Shown: piece after piece, positions 1-6,208 of the stretch
Position numbering within the stretch: position 1 is the stretch's first letter
How the letters are laid out: each line of letters starts with the position of its first letter
Source of the DNA: a virus
Virus record (IMG/VR): IMGVR_UViG_3300038825_001284
Location: 8,153 to 33,807 of that record
Length of the DNA stretch: 25,655 nucleotides
Strand: one strand, 5' to 3'
Program-made: the position numbers and the translations under genes
Notes under the pieces: generated by a model
What the model saw: the letters and a program-made list of their open reading frames with translations, nothing else
Databases searched by the model: none
What the model was told of the DNA's origin: nothing

Positions 1-2
1 AA

Positions 3-515
3 GTTTTCAAATCAAATGCACATGCACAAATTTTACACATTTACAAAAACAAACCTGGTGCTAATCCAGACAGTTCTTGGCTTTGGCATTACGACGATTG
101 CCCAGAACAATTTTTAAAACTAGTTATTTATTTAACTGATGTCACTGAAGACAATGGCTGTTTCCAGTATTTACAAAATAAAGATGGAGACTTCCCAATG
201 GTTCCAACAAACAGAACCTACCCTGGTCACAATGGTATGCCATATCACTTTAAAGGTAAACGCATACCACCAGAGGAAACTGAAAAAAGAATAGAAGAAG
301 GCTACGAAGTAAAAAGTCTTTTAGGTAAAGCCGGCACATACGCTTTAATGCACCCAAATATTTATCATAGAGCTACGGTTCCAGCCGAAGGGTCTACGCC
401 TAGAGAATGTTTATTTTTCTTTATTAGACCTTCAGTGCAAAAAAGAGAAGTTCGTAGCAAAAACATATATTCTGTTAAGCCAGAAATAAATGTTAAAATG
501 TATCCATTAGACTAA
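3..515 (+). CDS. 2OG-Fe(II) oxygenase (phytanoyl-CoA dioxygenase-like), 5' end outside window
   Basis: The reading frame is open from the first bases of the window to the stop at 513-515, so the N-terminus is missing; the ATG at 198 is internal. The visible 170 residues show the double-stranded beta-helix iron site of 2-oxoglutarate oxygenases. An H-Y-D triad at bases 87-95 sits in the context SWLWHYDD, a distal histidine lies in IYHRA, and a 2OG-binding arginine follows in TPRECLFFFIRP. The family hydroxylates small molecules, sugars or protein side chains using Fe(II), O2 and 2-oxoglutarate. The next gene starts directly after the stop and belongs to a sugar-modification cassette, so a role in glycan or surface modification is inferred. 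The fold is fairly sure; the substrate is unknown. Confidence 0.7.
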   Translation, partial: VFKSNAHAQILHIYKNKPGANPDSSWLWHYDDCPEQFLKLVIYLTDVTEDNGCFQYLQNKDGDFPMVPTNRTYPGHNGMPYHFKGKRIPPEETEKRIEEGYEVKSLLGKAGTYALMHPNIYHRATVPAEGSTPRECLFFFIRPSVQKREVRSKNIYSVKPEINVKMYPLD

Positions 516-1310
516 ATGAAATTAGACGAAAGAACATGGGAGAATTGTTCTAATAGAAAAATTGCATCCTTTGTTTCTACCAAAGAAAATTTTATAAATT
601 CCATTAGAGGTTTAAGATACTTAACTCAATTCGTAAAACAAGACAAAGGTATTCATTGGTCTACAAACGATGAATATATATATGAAACTAAAGAATATTT
701 ATCTAAATTTAAAGATAGTAAAATTCTTGTGGTATGTGGGGGTCCTTCAGCTAAAGACTTAGATTGGAATACTGATGATTATGATTACATCTTTTCTTGT
801 AATCATTTTTATGAATTTGAAAAACTTAAAGATAAAAAAGTAGATTTATTTTTTCTTGGGAATGAAGTGGACATACAGTCTAAAGAATTTTTAAATTACT
901 GCACTAAATTTAATCCAATCATAAGTATAGAAGATATACCACAAGTAGAAAAGTATTTACATTTAAAGGAAAAATTTAAAGACAATGTTTTGTTGTGTGC
1001 GTCTAGATATCAAGCAAAATTTACTGGAGTGGGTGGTAAATTAATTATATTTGCATTATCGTTAGAACCAAAACAAGTTGATTTTGTTGGTTTAGATGGT
1101 ATTACTAAAAAACAAAGCTTTAATTCAAAAATGCCACATTCTTTTCAAAGTTCAAAACTTTTTAGAGCTAATAAGATACAAACATATGAAGAAGTTTTAA
1201 GTCATTATAAATTATTAGAAAAATATATTGACATTACGTTTCCACATGTTATCGTAAATAACTTAGGAAAAAAACATAAAGATAACTGTTTAAATGAAAT
1301 CAATCTCTGA
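516..1310 (+). CDS. GT42-like (sialyltransferase-type) glycosyltransferase
   Basis: 264 residues. Residues 70-99 read KILVVCGGPSAKDLDW, then YDYIFSCNHFY. This parallels the nucleotide-binding start of Campylobacter Cst-type sialyltransferases (I-I-A-G-N-G-P-S, then D-V-F-R-C-N-Q-F-Y). Further on are a G-V-G-G segment followed by VDFVGLDG, and a PHS motif that could hold the catalytic histidine. GT42 enzymes move sialic acid from CMP-sialic acid to a sugar acceptor. The downstream gene is a CMP-sugar-forming cytidylyltransferase type, which supports the reading. The ATG follows the previous stop without a gap and without a Shine-Dalgarno sequence. The related MAF/DUF115 fold is the main alternative. 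Confidence 0.5.
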   Translation: MKLDERTWENCSNRKIASFVSTKENFINSIRGLRYLTQFVKQDKGIHWSTNDEYIYETKEYLSKFKDSKILVVCGGPSAKDLDWNTDDYDYIFSCNHFYEFEKLKDKKVDLFFLGNEVDIQSKEFLNYCTKFNPIISIEDIPQVEKYLHLKEKFKDNVLLCASRYQAKFTGVGGKLIIFALSLEPKQVDFVGLDGITKKQSFNSKMPHSFQSSKLFRANKIQTYEEVLSHYKLLEKYIDITFPHVIVNNLGKKHKDNCLNEINL

Positions 1311-1977
1311 TATAGTATTTATAATTCAAGCTAGATTAAACTCTGAAAGAGTTCCCCAAAAAATGATAAGACCTTTTGGTGATTCTAATTTATTTAATAT
1401 AGCAATTAAAAAACTTTTAAAATCAAAAGTGCTACCAAAAGAAAATATATACGTTTCTGTTTATGAAGATACTTTAAAAGATATAGCTAAAGATCATGGC
1501 GTAAATATATACGAAAGAAGTAAAGAGTCAGCGAACAACGACAACTCACTTCAAAAAATTTATGAGTGGCACGACAAGTTACCCTTTAAATACGTTATAA
1601 AACTAAATGCTTGTTCCCCATTACTAAAAACAGAAACAATAGATAAATTTTTAAAAACTTTTTTAAATCAAGAAGAAGAGAATCTTTTTGGGGTTATAGA
1701 GCAAAAGGATTATTTTTGGAATTCAAAAGGTAAACTAATAACACCTTGGCCTAGTGACCAAACTTTAATGAATACAAAAGCTGTAGAACCAACCTATAAA
1801 GGCGCTCACGTTTTATATGCATCTAGAATGGATTTAATATCTGAAAATAAATTTATGGGAGACTTCCAAAAAGAAGGAGGTATTAAACTATTTCCAATGA
1901 ACGAGTTAGAATGTTTTGATATAGATTATGAATGGCAATTTAAAGTAGGAGAATTATTATATGGTAATATACGTTGA
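1294..1977 (+). CDS. Cytidylyltransferase (NeuA/SpsF-like, CMP-sugar synthesis)
   Basis: 227 residues, starting inside the end of the GT42-like gene (17-base overlap). The N-terminus IVFIIQARLNSERVPQKMI is the nucleotide-binding signature of the acylneuraminate cytidylyltransferase superfamily (I-x-A-R-x-x-S-x-R-x-P-x-K). Later, YVIKLNACSPLLKTETID matches the region that follows the CTP-binding loop, where these enzymes have an L-N-P-x-x-P-L-L type sequence. Members activate sialic acid, KDO or related acids with CTP to give the CMP-sugar donor. Residues 180-215 (FPMNELECFDIDYEWQF) resemble the usual C-terminal D-x-D metal site. Together with the upstream gene it could supply and transfer a nonulosonic-type sugar. 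The exact sugar is not determined. Confidence 0.65.
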   Translation: MKSISDIVFIIQARLNSERVPQKMIRPFGDSNLFNIAIKKLLKSKVLPKENIYVSVYEDTLKDIAKDHGVNIYERSKESANNDNSLQKIYEWHDKLPFKYVIKLNACSPLLKTETIDKFLKTFLNQEEENLFGVIEQKDYFWNSKGKLITPWPSDQTLMNTKAVEPTYKGAHVLYASRMDLISENKFMGDFQKEGGIKLFPMNELECFDIDYEWQFKVGELLYGNIR

Positions 1978-2254
1978 TATAGATAATACAATTTTAGATA
2001 CGGACGGTGTTAATTATGAAAACACTAAACCAATGAAAGATAGAATACAAAAGATAAATGACCTGTATGACGAAGGACACACGATAGTTTATTGGACAGC
2101 TAGAGGAACTTTAAGTGGTATAGATTATTATGACTTAACTAAAAGCCAGTTAGATAAATATGGCGTAAAATATCACGAACTTAAGTTGAAAAAACCATAT
2201 TACGATTTATTTATAGATGATAGAAACGTAAACTCTGAGGAATATTTTAAATGA
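1961..2254 (+). CDS. Small HAD-superfamily phosphatase
   Basis: 97 residues. All short HAD motifs are visible: D6-x-D8-N-T (motif I, nucleophile and acid/base), T46 in VYWTARG (motif II), lysines around 76-78, and the motif IV acids D86-D87 in DLFIDDR. It has no cap domain, like small capsule or sugar phosphatases of the HAD family. A good AGGAGA ribosome binding site (1947-1952, 8 bases from the ATG) lies inside the previous gene. It overlaps the cytidylyltransferase by 17 bases and the next gene by ATGA. It probably dephosphorylates a sugar intermediate of the cassette; the substrate is inferred from context only. Confidence 0.7.
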   Translation: MVIYVDIDNTILDTDGVNYENTKPMKDRIQKINDLYDEGHTIVYWTARGTLSGIDYYDLTKSQLDKYGVKYHELKLKKPYYDLFIDDRNVNSEEYFK

Positions 2255-3300
2255 AAAAAGCAATAGTAACAGGTGTAACAGGTCAAGTCGGTTCTTATAT
2301 GGCCGAGTTCTTATTAAAGTATACAGATGTGGAGGTATATGGCGCTATTCGTAGATTGAGCGTACCAAACCACAAACATATAGAACACTTAAAATTAGAC
2401 CCAAGATTTCATTTAATTGAGATGGATTTAGGAGATGAGCATAGCATCAACGCTTGTATTGAAGAAATTAAACCAGACTATTTTATGAACTTTGCGGCAA
2501 ATTCTTTTGTTGGTTTAAGTTGGAAGATGCCAGTAAATCATTTTCAAAATAATACAATGGGAGTGCTTCATCAATTAGAAGCTATCAGAAAACACTGCCC
2601 CAAATGTCGTTATTACAACGCTGGATCATCTGAAGAGTTTGGTGATGTTGTTTATAGTCCACAAGACCTTAATCATCCATCTAGACCTCGTAGTCCCTAT
2701 GGAGCATCTAAAGTAGCAGCAAGACAGATTGTTAAAGTTTGGCGCGATTCTTACAGTTTATTTGCTATACAAGGTTATTTATTTAATCACGAATCAGAAC
2801 GTCGTGGCGAAGAGTTTGTTACAAGAAAAATTACAATGAATGTAGCGAGAATTAAAAAACAACTTGCTGAAGGTAAAAAACCAGAATATTTTGAACTAGG
2901 TAATTTAGAAGCCAAAAGAGACTGGAGCCACTCAGAAGATTTTGTTAGAGCTGTATGGTTAATGCTTAAACAACATCAACCAAAAGACTATTTATTAGCG
3001 TCTGGAGAAACACATTCTGTTAAAGAATTTGTAGAAAAATCTTTTGAGTACGCAGGCATCTCTGTTAGATGGCATGAAGAAGATAATCCAATGGATACAA
3101 AGTTAATTCATAAAGACACTGGAGCTATTTTGTTAAAAATAAACAAAGATTTTTACAGACCAGCAGAAGTAGAACTTTTATTAGGTGATCCATCAGAAGC
3201 ACAAAAAGATTTAAATTGGGAAAAAAGTGTTGACTTTTCTACATTAGTCCGTAGGATGGTTGATAATGACATTAAAGAATCGCAAAGAAATATTAGCTAG
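2251..3300 (+). CDS. gmd: GDP-mannose 4,6-dehydratase
   Basis: 349 residues, full family length. It is an extended short-chain dehydrogenase. An NAD(P)-binding G-V-T-G-Q-V-G lies at residues 8-14, the catalytic region is NAGSSEEFG, the Y150-x-x-x-K154 pair sits in PRSPYGASK, and the GMD-specific LFNHESERRGEEFVTRKIT substrate segment is intact. The enzyme turns GDP-mannose into GDP-4-keto-6-deoxymannose, the precursor of fucose, rhamnose and perosamine-type sugars used in LPS O-antigens. GAGGA at 2237-2241 gives a ribosome binding site 9 bases from the ATG. No fucose synthase or reductase follows here, so the keto sugar would be finished by the host or by genes outside the window. Confidence 0.93.
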   Translation: MKKAIVTGVTGQVGSYMAEFLLKYTDVEVYGAIRRLSVPNHKHIEHLKLDPRFHLIEMDLGDEHSINACIEEIKPDYFMNFAANSFVGLSWKMPVNHFQNNTMGVLHQLEAIRKHCPKCRYYNAGSSEEFGDVVYSPQDLNHPSRPRSPYGASKVAARQIVKVWRDSYSLFAIQGYLFNHESERRGEEFVTRKITMNVARIKKQLAEGKKPEYFELGNLEAKRDWSHSEDFVRAVWLMLKQHQPKDYLLASGETHSVKEFVEKSFEYAGISVRWHEEDNPMDTKLIHKDTGAILLKINKDFYRPAEVELLLGDPSEAQKDLNWEKSVDFSTLVRRMVDNDIKESQRNIS

Positions 3301-3604
3301 ACTAATAGAAATACCAGACAAAGGCAAAAGAGTGTTTTGGTCTAGAGAAATGATGTTCTTGAAAAAACTAGAACAAAGATATTCTTTAGAGTTTTTGCAA
3401 ATTGTTACTTTTCCTAAGAAATATGATAGCCTTGCATACTTGGTATCTGACGCTCTCAAAGAAACAATGGATAGAAAATGGAAAAATTTTAACTTTAAAG
3501 TTGACTTATCAAAATATACAATATATGATATATCAGAAAAATGTGGAAAAGATTATGAGTCCATATATAATAAACCGAAAAATACAAAAGATTTATTTAA
3601 ATGA
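3266..3604 (+). CDS. Hypothetical protein upstream of the recombinase
   Basis: 112 residues from the ATG at 3266, which has AGGA at 3253-3256 nine bases upstream; an in-frame TTG at 3260 is less likely. It overlaps the gmd 3' end by 35 bases and the recombinase start by 4 (ATGA). The protein is basic, helical and without membrane segments. Notable stretches are KRVFWSREMMFLKKLEQRYS and FPKKYDSLAYLVSD. I do not recognise a family. The tight coupling to a RecA/UvsX-like gene suggests translation with it, but gives no function. Confidence 0.7.
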   Translation: MTLKNRKEILARLIEIPDKGKRVFWSREMMFLKKLEQRYSLEFLQIVTFPKKYDSLAYLVSDALKETMDRKWKNFNFKVDLSKYTIYDISEKCGKDYESIYNKPKNTKDLFK

Positions 3605-4713
3605 GTGATACAGATTCAGAATTATTAGATAAGTTTCTCAAAGCAAAGAAGGATGATCATTACAACTTTGAGAAATCAGTAGATTATAAAGCATCAAGCG
3701 GTTCCTTACAACTTGATTTAAACCTAAATGGTGGGTTTGGCCCAGGCTTACATAGATTTGTTGGCATGAACGAAGGTGGTAAAACTAGTGCTGCTTTGGA
3801 AGTAATGAAAAATATGCTCAACACACAAAAACAATCAAAAGGTTTTTATATTAAAGCTGAAGGTCGTCTATCCAATGAAATGGTAGCTAGATCTGGTGTT
3901 AAGTTTGTATACGACGCAAAAGAATGGAAAACTGGCACTTGTTTCGTCTTTGAAAGTAATATTTACGAAGTTGTCGTTGATGCAATTAAGACTTTAGTAG
4001 AGCAAAACGAAGATGAGCATCAATATTGCTTTATCCTAGATTCAGTGGATGGTTTAATTTCTAAACAAGATATAGATAAATCCTTCTATGATTCTAATAA
4101 AGTTGCAGGTGGAGCTGTAATCGCAGCCAACTTTATGAAGAGAATGTCTATATCTCTTGCAAAAAGGGGCCATATGGCTATTTTCATCAGTCAAGTGAGG
4201 GCAGACATCAAACTAGACCCATACACGAAAGCTCCGATACGTCAGACGTCAGCAACGGGTGGAAATGCGTTGTTGCACTTTGCCAATTACATCATAGAGT
4301 TTGAACCAAGGTTCAAATCAGACCTAATTTTGCAAAATCCATCAATTAAACAGCCAGATCCCAAAACAAATCCAATTATTGGACATTGGGCAAAAGCTAC
4401 AATCAAAAAATCACCCAATGAAAAAACCAATAATACAATTGCTTATCCAATTAGGTATGGCAGAACTGGCGGAAAATCAGTTTGGGTAGAGAAAGAATTG
4501 GTAGATTTGCTTTATATGTGGGAATTTGTTACCAAAAAAGGTGCTTGGATCACAATTGAAGAAGAATTTAGAGAATTGGTAGAGGAGTCCGCTCCAGATC
4601 TACCAGAAAAGATACAAGGAGAAGCTAATTTATTCAAATTAATTGAAGATAATGAAGCATTATGCACTTTCTTGATCAATTATTTCAAAACAAACATAGC
4701 CGAACTAGTGTAA
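3601..4713 (+). CDS. RecA/UvsX-like recombinase
   Basis: 370 residues. The Walker A motif is G55-M-N-E-G-G-K61-T62, and YCFILDSVDGLI is the Walker B strand. HMAIFISQVRADI and the Q-T-S-A-T-G-G-N-A-L loop match the region of RecA folds that contacts DNA (L2 and following). The N-terminus lacks the RecA polymerisation helix sequence and begins instead with SGSLQLDLNLNGGFGPGLHRF, as in phage UvsX-type proteins. It would form filaments on ssDNA and drive strand exchange for recombination-dependent replication or repair. The C-terminal tail from about residue 320 is acidic, a usual feature of these recombinases. The ATG overlaps the preceding stop. Confidence 0.85.
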   Translation: MSDTDSELLDKFLKAKKDDHYNFEKSVDYKASSGSLQLDLNLNGGFGPGLHRFVGMNEGGKTSAALEVMKNMLNTQKQSKGFYIKAEGRLSNEMVARSGVKFVYDAKEWKTGTCFVFESNIYEVVVDAIKTLVEQNEDEHQYCFILDSVDGLISKQDIDKSFYDSNKVAGGAVIAANFMKRMSISLAKRGHMAIFISQVRADIKLDPYTKAPIRQTSATGGNALLHFANYIIEFEPRFKSDLILQNPSIKQPDPKTNPIIGHWAKATIKKSPNEKTNNTIAYPIRYGRTGGKSVWVEKELVDLLYMWEFVTKKGAWITIEEEFRELVEESAPDLPEKIQGEANLFKLIEDNEALCTFLINYFKTNIAELV

Positions 4714-4721
4714 AGGCTATC

Positions 4722-4740
4722 TAACCCTCAGTAGGGGTTG
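4722..4740 (+). promoter_or_regulatory. Hairpin covering the Shine-Dalgarno-like sequence of the outer-membrane gene
   Basis: TAACCC (4722-4727) can pair with GGGTTG (4735-4740; the outer pair is U-G), leaving a 7-base loop. The AGGGG at 4733-4737 lies 12 bases before the ATG at 4750 and is partly inside the stem. No T-run follows, so a terminator is unlikely. A translational control role for the beta-barrel gene is inferred. Confidence 0.35.
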
Positions 4741-4749
4741 ATTTAAGTT

Positions 4750-5463
4750 ATGGAAATACTAAAAAATAATAAGATTAAAGTAGGACTTGTTGTCGCAGCT
4801 ATTGCAGCTTTCTTCATTTTTGGAGGCAATAAAGCAGAGGCACAGGAACTAGAACAAACGGTGAAGTCTTGGGACATTGACGTACAAGTAGGTAACTACG
4901 AAAAACGTATTGATGGCGGACTTTACGGATCTGCAGACGTTGAGTATATTAAAGCGTCTTCAGAACTAGGAGTAATTGGTGGCTTATCACTTGTCGGCTC
5001 AATCGAGCAAGTAAAAGCTGATGAAGAAGAATTGTATGGTACTATTGGTACTGTTCTTTCTACTTTCATTGGTGATATTGCTACAGAGCTATATGTTACT
5101 TCTATTGATGATGTAAATGCTTATGAGTTAGTTAGTTCTTATGCGGTAAACTTGTTTGGTATTGATTCACTTGTTTCTGTTACAACAGAAGAGGGTGGTC
5201 AATATACAGCAGATATTGCAGTAGGAACAGATCTAGATCTTACTGAGCATTTTGCTATCGCAGTTGGACTAGAGTATGGTCAATCATTTCAATATGAAAC
5301 AGATTACAGCTATACTTTAGCTACAGTTGGTGTTCAAACAACATTAGATCACCTTACAGTGTTCGCTAATTTAAATTATCTAAACAATGATTTAAATACA
5401 GCTCAAGGCACTAACGGAGAGTGGGAATCAACCGCTGACTTTGGGGTCGCTCTCAACTTTTAA
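4750..5463 (+). CDS. Predicted secreted outer-membrane beta-barrel protein
   Basis: 237 residues. An N-terminal Sec signal peptide is clear: positive N-region (K5, K8, K10), hydrophobic core at residues 11-25, and an A29-E-A31 signal peptidase I site before Q32. The mature 206 residues are acidic, have almost no Cys, and alternate polar and hydrophobic residues in strand-length blocks rich in Gly, Thr and Tyr. The protein ends in GVALNF with a terminal Phe, the usual BAM-recognition end of outer-membrane barrels. This points to a Gram-negative host and to insertion in its outer membrane, for example for superinfection exclusion or altered permeability (inferred). The gene stands alone between a hairpin and a strong terminator, so it is probably expressed on its own or at the end of the upstream transcript. 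Confidence 0.7.
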   Translation: MEILKNNKIKVGLVVAAIAAFFIFGGNKAEAQELEQTVKSWDIDVQVGNYEKRIDGGLYGSADVEYIKASSELGVIGGLSLVGSIEQVKADEEELYGTIGTVLSTFIGDIATELYVTSIDDVNAYELVSSYAVNLFGIDSLVSVTTEEGGQYTADIAVGTDLDLTEHFAIAVGLEYGQSFQYETDYSYTLATVGVQTTLDHLTVFANLNYLNNDLNTAQGTNGEWESTADFGVALNF

Positions 5464-5464
5464 C

Positions 5465-5492
5465 TTGAAAATAACCGAGCCCTCTCTATAAT
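5465..5492 (+). promoter_or_regulatory. Sigma70-type promoter lying across the terminator
   Basis: TTGAAA at 5465-5470 (5 of 6 to TTGACA), a 16-base spacer, and a perfect TATAAT at 5487-5492. The -10 box is the loop of the terminator hairpin at 5478-5503. The start point would be near 5499-5500, which leaves only about 10 bases before the ATG at 5510. Confidence 0.6.
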
Positions 5493-5509
5493 AGGAGAGG
5501 GCTTTTTTT
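5478..5509 (+). terminator. Rho-independent terminator after the beta-barrel gene
   Basis: AGCCCTCTC (5478-5486) pairs perfectly with GAGAGGGCT (5495-5503) around an 8-base loop, followed by a run of seven T (5503-5509). This is the strongest terminator in the window. It ends exactly where the next gene's ATG begins. Confidence 0.9.
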
Positions 5510-5917
5510 ATGAATTTTATAACTTTATACGGCAAAGAAAAACCTGTTAGAAATGCACACAGGTACAAAATTAAATGGAATGGTAAATGCAGAAGCAAAT
5601 TCCAACGTACAGTAAGATCTTATTTGTACAAGCATTGGCGCTACGATGCCGTATATGAGGAGTTTAAGGTCGCAGGTACACAACTTAGCCTAGACTTCTA
5701 CAATCACACTAAAAAGGTAGCTATAGAGGTGCAGGGCGCACAACACCTTAAGTTTGTAAAGCATTTTCACAAAACCAGAGCTAATTTTGTACGTCAAATA
5801 CGTAGAGATAACAAAAAAATGGAATTTTGTGAACTAAATGAGATCAAACTGATAGAAATTTACCCAGATGACGAATTATCCGAAGAATATTTTGATAAAA
5901 TTTTAACTGAAGTGTAA
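5510..5917 (+). CDS. Vsr-fold / EDxHD-type endonuclease-like protein
   Basis: 135 residues. The core LDFYNHTKKVAIEVQG..H matches the Vsr-like restriction-fold nucleases related to the EDxHD homing enzymes (I-Bth0305I type). D62 is in the first strand, E73-V-Q-G-A-Q-H79 follows, and D100 is in a helix followed by the closing strand IKLIEIYPD. The N-terminal 45 residues are very basic, fitting DNA binding. Function could be a free-standing homing endonuclease or a repair/recombination nuclease. The ATG lies directly after the terminator T-run and has no separate Shine-Dalgarno; AGGAG at 5493-5497 is in the hairpin arm. Its own promoter and self-contained position suggest an inserted cassette. 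Confidence 0.65.
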   Translation: MNFITLYGKEKPVRNAHRYKIKWNGKCRSKFQRTVRSYLYKHWRYDAVYEEFKVAGTQLSLDFYNHTKKVAIEVQGAQHLKFVKHFHKTRANFVRQIRRDNKKMEFCELNEIKLIEIYPDDELSEEYFDKILTEV

Positions 5918-5926
5918 ATCTATAGG

Positions 5927-6175
5927 ATGAGTAAGCCAAAATTTGAAAAATTTAACGTTCCAGAGAGGCTTTTAGAGCAGTTATATGAATTAAGTGGCAA
6001 ATCAAATGCCTATAAAGGCTTTATTATAGCCTATTCAACAGAAAACGGTGAACCACTAATACACACCAAATGCGACACACAAGTTACTGAATATGGGCTT
6101 AAGAGAGCCTTAGAAACATTTTTAACAAGTGGCGTAGAAGAGCCTTTTGAATTAGAAGATTCAGAAAATACTTGA
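5927..6175 (+). CDS. Small hypothetical protein
   Basis: 82 residues, acidic at the C-terminus (last 15 residues mostly E, D, S). No signal peptide, membrane segment or known motif. It starts 9 bases after the nuclease gene, and its stop lies just inside the -35 box (6172-6177) of the helicase promoter. The AGG before the ATG is too close to act as a normal ribosome binding site. The function is unknown; I call it real because of its position and tight spacing. Confidence 0.6.
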   Translation: MSKPKFEKFNVPERLLEQLYELSGKSNAYKGFIIAYSTENGEPLIHTKCDTQVTEYGLKRALETFLTSGVEEPFELEDSENT

Positions 6176-6200
6176 CTTTTTGATTTTTTTGCACAATATT
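6172..6200 (+). promoter_or_regulatory. Promoter for the helicase operon, apparently leaderless
   Basis: TTGACT at 6172-6177 (5 of 6), a 17-base T-rich spacer, and AATATT at 6195-6200 (4 of 6). Only 8 bases separate the -10 box from the ATG at 6209, so the expected start point falls at or within about two bases of the start codon. Confidence 0.6.
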
Positions 6201-6208
6201 AGGTGCAT

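Noticed and set aside
3260-3265. TTG start for the gene before the recombinase
   Set aside because: The ATG at 3266 has an AGGA at the right distance, whereas the TTG would be too close to it.
4722-4740. Terminator after the recombinase gene
   Set aside because: The stem is 5-6 pairs and is followed by ATTTAAGTT, not by a T-run. I list it only as a possible control hairpin.
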